Shown: positions 1 through 5,907, numbered from the stretch's first letter. The stretch is DNA of 8,013 nucleotides from an uncultured Prevotella sp. (GCA_900550635.1 URSZ01000114.1:1-8013), one strand, 5' to 3'. Notes: generated by a model from the letters alone, not told the origin. Numbers and translations: made by a program.

Positions 1-20
1 AACGGCATTTTTTTGTAGCT

Positions 21-148
21 AAAATTGAAAACTGATTTTCAACGCGTAAACACCACATAGGAGTAAGGAAAAAATTAGTGGCTCGGATTTTGAAATCCGA
101 GCCACTAATTTTAAAATTCAAGCAACTAATTTCTGCACCCCTGAAAAC
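21..148 (-). repeat. Dispersed three-brick intergenic repeat, copy A
   Basis: Read on the minus strand, this stretch has a left flank (GGTTTTCAGGGG-like, 148-137), three bricks of about 21 bp (roughly 134-71) and a conserved tail (70 down to about 21) that contains CTCCTATG and ends in CAGTTTTCAATT. The same order of parts recurs at 2980-3110 and 5634-5766 on the plus strand. By hand the 46-nt tail core is 74% identical to copy B and 80% to copy C, without gaps. Bricks 2 and 3 form the palindrome at 71-112. Weaker similarity to copy B continues to the window edge, so the true end may lie outside. No coding potential is evident. It could be a MITE, a REP-like element or a protein-binding array. 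Confidence 0.8.
71..112. repeat. 42-bp near-perfect palindrome (bricks 2 and 3 of copy A)
   Basis: Two 20-bp arms, 71-90 and 93-112, are exact reverse complements around a 2-nt centre (TG). Each arm has the core TTAGTGGCTCGGATTT. It differs at only one base, in the centre, from the palindrome at 3018-3059. A DNA cruciform or a strong RNA hairpin is possible. Confidence 0.9.
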
Positions 149-279
149 CCGTCCGGCTGGTGCCGGTGACCAATGACCCTTCGGGCACAAAACCGTTTGC
201 CTGTATGCTCGAAAAACGCAGACAAAAACCGGCGGCCGCAATATTTGCGCTTTAATAACGCCGTATGAAAATAAATGGA

Positions 280-287
280 TATTTTTG
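280..287 (+). promoter_or_regulatory. Candidate -7 element for the helicase gene
   Basis: TATTTTTG matches the Bacteroidota -7 consensus TAnnTTTG exactly. No TTTG is visible at the expected -33 distance. Transcription would start near 291, giving a leader of about 47 nt before the ATG at 338. This argues against the in-frame ATG at 275, which would lie upstream of the transcript. The rest of the stretch from 149 to 337 shows no gene or RNA that I recognise. Confidence 0.4.
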
Positions 288-337
288 AACCTCGTTTGCG
301 CATAACACATAAAAGGCAAAACAAAAAAGTAACAAGG

Positions 338-1795
338 ATGAAAGATATTCTCACCGCCCTGTCGGACAACCTGCCGTTCGTTCCCACCGAAGAACAATAC
401 CATGCCCTCGCCCGGCTGGCACGGTTCGTGGAATCGCGGCAGCCGCTTTCGGCTTTCATCCTGCGCGGATATGCCGGAACGGGCAAAACGTCGCTCGTAA
501 GTGCGCTCGTGCGCGGTTTGAAGGAAACAGGCACAGAGCCGGTGCTTCTCGCCCCCACCGGGCGCGCGGCAAAAGTGTTCTCGCTCTATTCGGGCGTGCA
601 GGCATATACGGTGCACAAGGCCATTTACCGCCAAAAGACCTTTAACGGCGAAGACACCGACTTTGACCTCGGATACAACAAGCGCAAAAACGCAATATTC
701 ATCGTTGACGAGTCTTCAATGATTTCAAACGAAGGCGGCGGCTCGATGTTCGGTTCGGGCAGGCTGCTCGACGACCTCGTGAGCTTTGTTTTCCAGGGAG
801 CCGGGTGCAAACTGCTGCTCGTGGGCGACACGGCACAACTGCCGCCGGTGGGCGAAGAGCTCAGCCCCGCGCTCGAGCCTTCCGTTCTTGAGTCATACGG
901 CCTTAACGTAGGCTGCGCCGACCTGCAACAGGTTATGCGACAAGGGCGCGACTCGGGCGTGCTCTCCAACGCCACGGAAATACGCACGCTTATCAGCCGC
1001 GGCGAGCCTGACGAATTTCCCAGAATAAGCATAAAAGACTTCGACGACATAAGATTCCTGTCGGGCGGAGAACTGATAGAGGAAATAGAAAGCTGCTACG
1101 ACGACGCAGGTTCCGACCAGACAATCGTCGTTACCCGCTCAAACAAACGGGCCATAGTATATAACCACGGAATACGCGCACGCATTTATGAGCGAGAGGG
1201 GGAACTCTCGGCCGGCGACCGGGTTATGATAGTGAAGAACAATTATTTCTGGGCGGCAATGGCTGCTGCCGAGAGCAATGTGGACAATACGCCGCAAACC
1301 GACTTTATCGCAAACGGCGACATAGCCGAAGTGCGCCACGTGCGCAACGTACACGCTATGCACGGCTTCCGCTTTGCCGACGCCACGCTGCGTTTTCCCG
1401 ACTACGACAACTGCGAGTTCGAAGCACGCGTACTGCTCGACACACTCGACAGCGAAGCACCCGCGCTGAAGCGCGAAGAATCGCTGCGACTCTACCAATC
1501 GGTCGTTGCCGACTACCAGGACATACGCAGCAGGCGCGAACGCATGAAACGCCTGAGGCAAGACCCCTACTACAACGCCCTGCAAATAAAATATGCCTAC
1601 GCCATAACCTGCCACAAGGCACAGGGCGGGCAATGGAGCCGCGTGTTCCTCGACCAGGGCTACACTCCGGCCGACATGCTCTCGCTCAACTACCTGCGAT
1701 GGCTTTATACGGCGTTCACACGCACCACCGAGCGGCTCTACCTCGTAAACTGGCCGAAAAACCAACGCGCCGAGACCGACGAGTTCGATTTCTGA
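338..1795 (+). CDS. RecD/Dda-like SF1 DNA helicase (AAA family ATPase, UvrD-type C-terminal domain)
   Basis: A 485-residue superfamily 1 helicase, expected to unwind DNA 5' to 3' using ATP in the cytoplasm. Visible motifs in order: Q-motif region TEEQ (17-20), Walker A GYAGTGKT (44-51), motif Ia LAPTGRAA (71-78), Walker B IVDESSM (122-128), motif III LLVGDTAQLPPVG (160-172), a TIVVTRSNKRA stretch (262-272), motif V around ITCHKAQGGQW (423-433) and motif VI with YTAFTR (457-462). The length fits the short Bacteroidota RecD-like helicases that stand outside a RecBCD complex. I chose ATG 338 over ATG 275 because 275-337 encodes a lysine/arginine-rich stretch overlapping the predicted promoter, and the family normally begins just before the Q motif. 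No RecB or RecC gene is adjacent. The family is clear; the exact role in repair or replication is not. Confidence 0.93.
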   Translation: MKDILTALSDNLPFVPTEEQYHALARLARFVESRQPLSAFILRGYAGTGKTSLVSALVRGLKETGTEPVLLAPTGRAAKVFSLYSGVQAYTVHKAIYRQKTFNGEDTDFDLGYNKRKNAIFIVDESSMISNEGGGSMFGSGRLLDDLVSFVFQGAGCKLLLVGDTAQLPPVGEELSPALEPSVLESYGLNVGCADLQQVMRQGRDSGVLSNATEIRTLISRGEPDEFPRISIKDFDDIRFLSGGELIEEIESCYDDAGSDQTIVVTRSNKRAIVYNHGIRARIYEREGELSAGDRVMIVKNNYFWAAMAAAESNVDNTPQTDFIANGDIAEVRHVRNVHAMHGFRFADATLRFPDYDNCEFEARVLLDTLDSEAPALKREESLRLYQSVVADYQDIRSRRERMKRLRQDPYYNALQIKYAYAITCHKAQGGQWSRVFLDQGYTPADMLSLNYLRWLYTAFTRTTERLYLVNWPKNQRAETDEFDF

Positions 1796-1827
1796 ACGCG
1801 CTAACCCGCACACGGAGGGGAACACAT

Positions 1828-1929
1828 GGTTAATTTTGGTTAAATATTCGCGACATAAGCATTTGATATACTGTATTGGTTACGAAAAGGTAACTGCCTT
1901 ACGTTTTTCTCCCTGCTTTCAGGTTACGA
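1828..1929. promoter_or_regulatory. Cluster of GGTTAA/GGTTAC hexamers with a dyad: candidate operator for the HxlR regulator
   Basis: GGTTAA occurs at 1828 and 1838, and GGTTACGA at 1878-1885 and 1922-1929. The first GGTTACGA is part of a dyad, GTTAC (1879-1883), six bases, then GTAAC (1890-1894). The second lies inside the spacer of the predicted cupin promoter. HxlR-family winged-helix proteins bind dyads near their own or adjacent promoters, and an HxlR gene lies just downstream. Assigning these sites to it is inference. Confidence 0.35.
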
Positions 1930-1947
1930 CGCAATGACCTACTTTTG
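1917..1947 (+). promoter_or_regulatory. Candidate promoter of the cupin-HxlR unit
   Basis: TACTTTTG at 1940-1947 matches the Bacteroidota -7 element TAnnTTTG. TTTC at 1917-1920 is a 3-of-4 match to the -33 TTTG with a 19-bp spacer, which is the usual distance. Transcription would begin near 1951, giving an A-rich leader of about 45 nt before the ATG at 1996. Confidence 0.55.
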
Positions 1948-1995
1948 CAGTGTTACAACAAAACAAAGGTAAACACTCTAAAAACAAAGAACAAG

Positions 1996-2451
1996 ATGAA
2001 AGAAATCAAAACAATCTCCGAAGGAAAGAACTACACCGCCGTAAGCGTAGGAAACATGGACGGCCTGCACGAATTCGCAACGCCACTGGGCGGAGGCAAA
2101 GTGTCGCAAGGCAAAGTATTCATCGGCGCAGCGCTGAAAACAACAGGCTCCGAAATATCGTTCCAGCACCTCAACCCGGGCGAGGGCTCGGCATTCCTGC
2201 ACTCCCACAAACAACATGAGGAACTCTACATCATCGTCAAAGGCAAAGGCGAATACCAGGTGGACGGCGAGGTATTCCCTATTTCCGAAGGCTCGGTAAT
2301 CCGCGTAGCTCCCGACGGAATGCGCGCCCTTCGCAACAACGGCACCGAACCCATGGTAATGATTTGCGTGCAATACAAGGCCGGTTCATTCGGCAAGGAC
2401 GATGACATCATGACCGACGGAAACATTTCGGACGCGCCCGTAAAATGGTAA
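1996..2451 (+). CDS. Small single-domain cupin protein
   Basis: A 151-residue soluble protein with one cupin beta-barrel. Cupin motif 1 is visible at 64-83: a glycine, then H69-S-H71, then E75/E76, then a glycine, giving the usual two histidines and a glutamate for metal binding. Motif 2 (99-116) keeps the glycine, PDG turn and final asparagine, but the metal-binding histidine expected after PDG is replaced by arginine (R110). Metal binding may therefore be altered or lost. There is no signal peptide, so a cytoplasmic location is expected. ATG 1996 was chosen because it follows an A-rich leader and begins the recognisable fold; a longer frame from a TTG at 1945 would overlap the predicted -7 element. 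The HxlR gene follows 82 bp downstream on the same strand, suggesting induction by a small reactive or aromatic compound. The substrate is unknown. Confidence 0.85.
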   Translation: MKEIKTISEGKNYTAVSVGNMDGLHEFATPLGGGKVSQGKVFIGAALKTTGSEISFQHLNPGEGSAFLHSHKQHEELYIIVKGKGEYQVDGEVFPISEGSVIRVAPDGMRALRNNGTEPMVMICVQYKAGSFGKDDDIMTDGNISDAPVKW

Positions 2452-2459
2452 ATGAACAA

Positions 2460-2492
2460 CTGCCGCGGCAGGCCGCACACCAGCCGTGGCAG
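2460..2492 (+). other. Intercistronic hairpin between the cupin and HxlR genes
   Basis: CTGCCGCGGC (2460-2469) pairs with GCCGTGGCAG (2483-2492) over 10 bp, with one G-U pair in RNA and a 13-nt loop. It starts nine bases after the cupin stop codon. No T-run follows, so it is not a classical terminator; it may protect the cupin mRNA end or reduce read-through into HxlR. The left arm also overlaps a 12-bp perfect palindrome (2460-2471). Confidence 0.45.
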
Positions 2493-2533
2493 CTCCACAC
2501 TCCTTAACCGTAAAAGAAAACAAGCATACCGGC

Positions 2534-2920
2534 ATGAACAAACCGAACACGCAAAACAGCATTCGCGACGAGCTTTTCCCGAACTGCCCGATACGCAATG
2601 TCCTTGCCCGAATAAGCGGCAAATGGGCCTTGCTCGTACTGTTCACGCTCAACAAAAGCAACGGCACACCGGTGAGGTTCAAGCAACTCGAGCGCGACAT
2701 TCCCGACATATCGCAAAAAATGCTCACGTCCGTGCTGCGCACGCTCGAGAGCGACGGCCTCGTAAGCCGCAAGGCATACGCCGAGATACCGCCTCGCGTG
2801 GAATACTGCCTCACACCGCTCGCACAAACACTGTTACCTATCATAACAGAACTTATCGACTGGGCTAAGAACAACATGCCGGGAATAATGGAAACAAGAA
2901 TGCAGCACATTATAAAGTAA
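2534..2920 (+). CDS. HxlR-family winged-helix transcriptional regulator
   Basis: A 128-residue protein covering the whole HxlR domain: C18-P-I near the N-terminus, the GKW signature (29-31), the recognition region RFKQLERDIPDISQKMLT (48-65), the LESDGLV wing approach (71-77) and the YCLTPLAQTL segment (91-100). HxlR proteins act as dimeric DNA-binding repressors or activators. In some members, such as HypR and YodB of Bacillus, the conserved N-terminal cysteine senses oxidants, quinones or aldehydes; C18 is at the equivalent place. ATG 2534 is preferred over an upstream GTG at 2486, since the extra residues fall in the intercistronic hairpin and do not look conserved. It probably regulates the preceding cupin gene and itself; candidate sites lie at 1828-1929. 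The inducer is unknown. Confidence 0.9.
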   Translation: MNKPNTQNSIRDELFPNCPIRNVLARISGKWALLVLFTLNKSNGTPVRFKQLERDIPDISQKMLTSVLRTLESDGLVSRKAYAEIPPRVEYCLTPLAQTLLPIITELIDWAKNNMPGIMETRMQHIIK

Positions 2921-2979
2921 TGCGCGATGCAGTGGAATGCCTTCTTTTAATATCTGCAATTTTCTAACGTTTTTCAAAC

Positions 2980-3110
2980 AGTTTTTTAAGGGGCAAAAAA
3001 TTAGTGGCTTGCTTTTTAAAATTAGTGGCTCGGATTTTAAAATCCGAGCCACTAATTTTTTCATTGCTCCCATGCAGGATTTACGCATTGATAACCGGTC
3101 TTCAATTTCT
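2980..3110 (+). repeat. Dispersed three-brick intergenic repeat, copy B
   Basis: Left flank AGTTTTTTAAGGGGC (2980-2994), then three bricks of about 21 bp (2997-3017, 3018-3038, 3039-3059), then the tail from 3060 with CATTGCTCCCATG and CTTCAATTT. Brick 1 is a partial direct copy of brick 2, and brick 3 is its exact reverse complement. The element lies between the convergent HxlR and pyrH genes, where the palindrome could also act as a bidirectional transcription barrier. Similarity to copy A covers the left flank, all three bricks, the tail and an A-rich extension towards 3130. Confidence 0.85.
3018..3059. repeat. 42-bp perfect palindrome without spacer (bricks 2 and 3 of copy B)
   Basis: The arms 3018-3038 and 3039-3059 are 21-bp exact reverse complements with no spacer. 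The sequence equals the palindrome of copy A except at the centre, where A has one changed base. Confidence 0.95.
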
Positions 3111-3179
3111 AAGGAAAAAAAGCCGCCGTTCCCTGCCCCCGGTTTTCCCAATTCGAGAATGCCGGCCACAAAGTCCTGC

Positions 3180-3202
3180 AGAAAACTGCGGCACAAGCCG
3201 CA
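3180..3202 (-). terminator. Candidate intrinsic terminator of pyrH
   Basis: On the minus strand, starting about 10 nt after the pyrH stop codon, TGCGGC pairs with GCCGCA around a TTGT loop (3187-3202 in plus coordinates), and GTTTTC follows. The stem is short (6 bp) and the T-run is modest, so efficiency is uncertain; the palindrome of repeat copy B lies about 120 bp further on. Confidence 0.5.
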
Positions 3203-3212
3203 ATGCTTTATT

Positions 3213-3923
3213 TTACTTGTGCACCAGCGTGCCGATTGGCTCGCCGTCGAGCACTTTTGCGAGGTTGCCCACGATGTCCATGTTGAAAACGTAAATAGGC
3301 AGGTTGTTTTCCTTGCAGAGTGCCGTGGCGGTAAGGTCCATTACCTTCAGGTTTCGCGTATAAACCTCGTCGAACGTTATTTCGTCGAACTTCGTAGCCG
3401 TCTTGTCGCGCTCCGGGTCGGCGGTGTACACTCCGTCAACGCGCGTGCCTTTGAGCATTACATCCGCTTCAATCTCTATGCCGCGCAACGCCGAGCCGGT
3501 GTCGGTAGTGAAGTAAGGGTTACCCGTTCCGGCCGACATGATTACGACTTTTCCTGCCTTGAGATATTCTATGGCTTTCCATTTGTTGTAGAACTCGCCT
3601 ATCGGTTCCATACGTATGGCCGTAAGCACGCGGGCATCCACTCCTATAGCCCCGAGGGCGCTGCTGAGCGCGAGCGAGTTGATTACCGTGGCGCACATGC
3701 CCATTTGGTCGCCTTTCACGCGGTCGAAGCCTTTTCCCGCACCGCTCAGGCCGCGGAATATGTTGCCGCCGCCTATCACGATACCTATTTCAACGCCGCG
3801 CTGCTGCGCTGCCTTTATCTGCTCGGCGTATTCATTAAGACGTTTCACGTCTATGCCGTATCCTTGTTCGCCCATAAGGCTCTCTCCGCTCAATTTGAGG
3901 AGTATTCTTTTAAACTTTGCCAT
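3213..3923 (-). CDS. pyrH: UMP kinase (uridylate kinase)
   Basis: A 236-residue member of the amino acid kinase fold that phosphorylates UMP to UDP with ATP, an essential cytoplasmic step of pyrimidine nucleotide synthesis. Visible landmarks: KLSGESL (10-16) for phosphate binding, GGGNIFRG (51-58), the R/D-containing segment around 68-72, GNPYFTTD (134-141), the nucleotide-binding KGTRVDGVYTADP (158-170) and MDLTATALC (195-203). Length and motifs match complete bacterial PyrH, with nothing missing. The ATG lies 45 bp downstream of the MATE stop codon on the same strand, so the two may be cotranscribed. A weak separate -7 candidate, TAATTTAG (3948-3955), is in the gap. The frr gene, a common pyrH partner, is not within this window downstream. 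Confidence 0.97.
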   Translation of the reverse strand: MAKFKRILLKLSGESLMGEQGYGIDVKRLNEYAEQIKAAQQRGVEIGIVIGGGNIFRGLSGAGKGFDRVKGDQMGMCATVINSLALSSALGAIGVDARVLTAIRMEPIGEFYNKWKAIEYLKAGKVVIMSAGTGNPYFTTDTGSALRGIEIEADVMLKGTRVDGVYTADPERDKTATKFDEITFDEVYTRNLKVMDLTATALCKENNLPIYVFNMDIVGNLAKVLDGEPIGTLVHK

Positions 3924-3947
3924 GTATATAAGTATTTAATTACGTTG

Positions 3948-3955
3948 CTAAATTA
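3948..3955 (-). promoter_or_regulatory. Weak candidate -7 element for pyrH
   Basis: On the minus strand TAATTTAG matches TAnnTTTG at all but one fixed position and would start transcription about 20 nt before the pyrH ATG. No -33 TTTG is visible at the right distance. It may instead be ordinary AT-rich spacer in a MATE-pyrH operon. Confidence 0.25.
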
Positions 3956-3968
3956 TCAAAATAAACCG

Positions 3969-5333
3969 TTAATTGCCACTTTTTTGAGGCAAAACGAACG
4001 TATGCCGCACCAACCGCCCGTAAAAAGCAGCATTGACAAGCGTGCGCACGGCCAGGTAGGCCAGGAATGCAGCCCAAAGTGCGTTGTTTCCGGCCATGCC
4101 GCGCAGCAGGATGAACATATTGAAGAAAACCACCGCCGCCAGGAACGACGACAGGAGCATTACCCTCGAAGCCGTGGCGCCTATGCACACTCCGTCGAGC
4201 ACGAACGCCCCGAACGACACCACCGGCACGCATGCGGCCCAGGGAAGGTAGACCATTGCCGCCGACACGGTTGCATTGTCGTCGGTAAGCATTGACAGGA
4301 ATCCCCTGCCCCCGGCAAAATAGAACAATGTAAAGACAACCGCCAGCGCAGCACCAACATACAGCAGCTGCCTTACCACCATAGAAAACGCAGGCCTGTT
4401 GCGTTCACCCACATAGCGCCCCACGAGCGCCTCACCTGCGTAGGCAAAGCCGTCCATGAAGTACGAAAAAATGATGAACAGCTGCATGAGCAGCGCGTTG
4501 ACGGCCAAAACGGTGTCGTTCATGGCCGCGCCGGCCGACGTAAAGTACGACATTACAAAAACTATGCACACCGTGCGCAGGAAGATGTCCTTGTTTACCG
4601 AAAAGAAGCGCGACATGCCGCGCGCGTCGAACACTTCGGCCCACTCGGGACGCGGCAGGCCGCTGGCATACTTAATGCGCCACAATGCCACGCACATGGC
4701 AAGGCCTGTGTACTGTGCCGTTACCATTCCGAGCGCAACACCCTTAATGCCGAACCCCAGGACATACACAAAGAACAGGCTGGCGGCTATGTTTACAAGG
4801 TTCTGCGTTATTGCCACCACCATGGGATAGCGCGAGTTCTGCATTCCGAGGAACCATCCCGAAAAGGCATACCACCCCAGCACTGCGGGCGCTCCGAAAA
4901 TGCCCGTGCGGAAATACTCGCGCGCCAGTGGCTCCACGTCGTCAGAAGCGGAGATAAACGCGAACGCCACATCGGCCGCCACACCGCCGAGCGCCACGAG
5001 CAACAGACCGAAAACGGCGGCCAACGCCAACGGGCGGGACAGCTGCAAGGCTATGTCGCGCCTGTCGCCGCGGCCGAACGCCTGCGATGTCAGTCCGCTC
5101 GTGCCCATACGCAGAAAGGCGAACACCCAGTAAAGGACATTGAATATAACCCCTCCCACGGCCACGGCACCAATATACTTCTGCGCGCCCATGTGGCCCA
5201 CTATGGCGGTGTCTACTATCGATAGCAACGGCACCGATATGTTTGTCACGACGGCAGGCAGGGAAATGCGGGCTATCTGCTCCGCAATCTTCCGGCGGGA
5301 AGGCTTTAAGGAATTGCTGCAACTGGTATCCAT
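3969..5333 (-). CDS. MATE family efflux transporter, DinF-like
   Basis: A 454-residue polytopic inner-membrane protein with about twelve hydrophobic segments, expected to export cationic or other small molecules using a sodium or proton gradient. Family signs are the first-helix motif LPAVVTNISVPLLSIVDTAI (25-44) followed by GHMG, and FLRMGTSGLTSQAFGRGD (73-90), which resembles the DTAVIGH and FLRMSTTGLTAQAFG motifs of the DinF branch. The second half repeats the fold, beginning near FSVNKDIFLRTVC. ATG 5333 was chosen over the in-frame TTG at 5351, because TTG falls in the loop of a 5'-leader hairpin and adds no conserved residues. The gene lies upstream of pyrH and may be cotranscribed with it. 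Its promoter and leader hairpin are listed separately. The substrate cannot be predicted. Confidence 0.93.
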   Translation of the reverse strand: MDTSCSNSLKPSRRKIAEQIARISLPAVVTNISVPLLSIVDTAIVGHMGAQKYIGAVAVGGVIFNVLYWVFAFLRMGTSGLTSQAFGRGDRRDIALQLSRPLALAAVFGLLLVALGGVAADVAFAFISASDDVEPLAREYFRTGIFGAPAVLGWYAFSGWFLGMQNSRYPMVVAITQNLVNIAASLFFVYVLGFGIKGVALGMVTAQYTGLAMCVALWRIKYASGLPRPEWAEVFDARGMSRFFSVNKDIFLRTVCIVFVMSYFTSAGAAMNDTVLAVNALLMQLFIIFSYFMDGFAYAGEALVGRYVGERNRPAFSMVVRQLLYVGAALAVVFTLFYFAGGRGFLSMLTDDNATVSAAMVYLPWAACVPVVSFGAFVLDGVCIGATASRVMLLSSFLAAVVFFNMFILLRGMAGNNALWAAFLAYLAVRTLVNAAFYGRLVRHTFVLPQKSGN

Positions 5334-5339
5334 AGTCTG

Positions 5340-5370
5340 CTCTCCGAACAATGGTAGTCAGTCCGGAGAG
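5340..5370 (-). promoter_or_regulatory. 5'-leader hairpin of the MATE gene
   Basis: In the minus-strand transcript CUCUCCGGAC (5370-5361) pairs with GUUCGGAGAG (5349-5340) over 10 bp, with one G-U pair, closing an 11-nt loop. The hairpin begins at the predicted transcription start and ends 6 nt before the ATG at 5333, so it nearly fills the leader. It could control ribosome access or mRNA stability, or the DNA dyad could be an operator. Confidence 0.55.
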
Positions 5371-5372
5371 TG

Positions 5373-5380
5373 CAAAATTA
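5373..5380 (-). promoter_or_regulatory. Candidate -7 element of the MATE gene
   Basis: On the minus strand TAATTTTG matches TAnnTTTG exactly. Transcription would start near 5369, giving a leader of about 36 nt. No convincing -33 TTTG is present at 19-21 bp spacing. Confidence 0.5.
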
Positions 5381-5399
5381 CTAAATATACACGGCACTG

Positions 5400-5633
5400 C
5401 ATTGGGCGGACGTGTTAATCGTCAGCGCGCAAACAACAACCGCCGCAAATCAAAAGCCGCAAGGCCGCTGCATTTTCAAACGTCAGCCACGCCATGCCGC
5501 TCAAGCGGGAATAGGTTTTTACCCGCCTGTTATCCGATGTTAATGTTGGAGGCGCGATAAATCACGCCTCTACAACGTTGCCTTATGTTGCAGGTGCTGT
5601 ATTTGTCTGCGTTTTTCGGGCATGTTTCAATGT
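5400..5633. other. Divergent intergenic region without a recognisable gene; holds one bulged hairpin
   Basis: Between the MATE promoter and repeat copy C I see no protein or RNA gene. Short frames here have no family features. The clearest structure is GTTG-GAGGCG (5545-5554) facing CGCCTC-TA-CAAC (5565-5576), a 10-bp stem with a 2-nt bulge and a 10-nt loop. It is not followed by a T-run and no gene ends here, so it is more like an extragenic palindrome than a terminator. Confidence 0.5.
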
Positions 5634-5766
5634 AGTTTTCAAGGGCGCGAAAATATGTCTGAGATATTTTGAAATATGTCAGACATATTTTGAATTATGT
5701 CGGACATATTTTTTCTTTGCTCCCATGTAGGGTTTAAACACTGAAAATCAGTTTTCAATTTTTTTC
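5634..5766 (+). repeat. Dispersed three-brick intergenic repeat, copy C (different bricks)
   Basis: Left flank AGTTTTCAAGGGCGCG (5634-5649), three tandem bricks (5649-5712), then the tail from 5711 with CTTTGCTCCCATGTAGGG and CAGTTTTCAATT. The tail core is 80% identical to copy A and 78% to copy B by hand count, and the left flank also matches. The bricks are unrelated in sequence to those of A and B but have the same number and length. The element lies between the divergent MATE and tadA genes, so it is not simply a terminator. A further 140 bp separate it from tadA. Confidence 0.85.
5649..5712. repeat. Three tandem 21-22 bp palindromic bricks of copy C
   Basis: Units 5649-5670, 5671-5691 and 5692-5712 are direct repeats of the form GAAATATGTCNGACATATTT. 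The middle unit is a perfect palindrome (AAATATGTC, A, GACATATTT); the outer two each have one or two changes. Each unit is about two helical turns long, so the dyads lie on one face of the DNA. Confidence 0.9.
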
Positions 5767-5895
5767 ATCCGGAAACAGACATTTTCCACCTCGGTTTCCA
5801 TTCATTCAAAGTCGTCATTCCCGTGTCGCGCACCGGTTGCGGTTGTAAAAATGTATTTTTAAACACATCTCACGCAATCATAACCTTATAAGTTA

Positions 5896-5903
5896 TAACT
5901 TTG
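5896..5903 (+). promoter_or_regulatory. -7 element almost touching the tadA start codon
   Basis: TAACTTTG matches TAnnTTTG exactly and ends only four bases before the ATG at 5908, so the mRNA may start at or next to the start codon. The 10-bp palindrome AGTTATAACT (5891-5900) overlaps the element. No -33 TTTG is visible. An A/T palindrome (5846-5861, TAAAAAT-GT-ATTTTTA) lies further upstream. Confidence 0.5.
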
Positions 5904-5907
5904 CGGC

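Noticed and set aside
275..337. Upstream ATG extension of the helicase
   Set aside because: The 21 extra residues are basic and unlike the family, and the candidate -7 element at 280-287 lies downstream of this ATG.
118..558. Minus-strand frame of 146 codons
   Set aside because: It overlaps the helicase 5' half, starts within its N-terminal domain and has no recognisable domain.
3018..3059. Palindrome of copy B as a plain rho-independent terminator
   Set aside because: A T-run follows it and it may end transcription here, but copies A and C lie upstream of or between divergent genes, so termination does not explain the family.
2937..4295. Long open frame of 452 codons on the plus strand
   Set aside because: It lies antisense to pyrH and the 3' part of the MATE gene, both with full family motifs, and begins inside repeat copy B. 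It is a shadow of codon bias.
5334..5351. TTG start adding six residues to the MATE protein
   Set aside because: The TTG lies in the leader hairpin, and the added residues match nothing; ATG 5333 fits the family.
5545..5576. Bulged GAGGCG/CGCCTC hairpin as a terminator
   Set aside because: No gene ends nearby on either strand and no T-run follows; it is noted only as an extragenic palindrome.
5649..5712. CRISPR-like array
   Set aside because: The 21-bp units abut without spacers and no cas genes are present; they are tandem palindromes inside a dispersed element.
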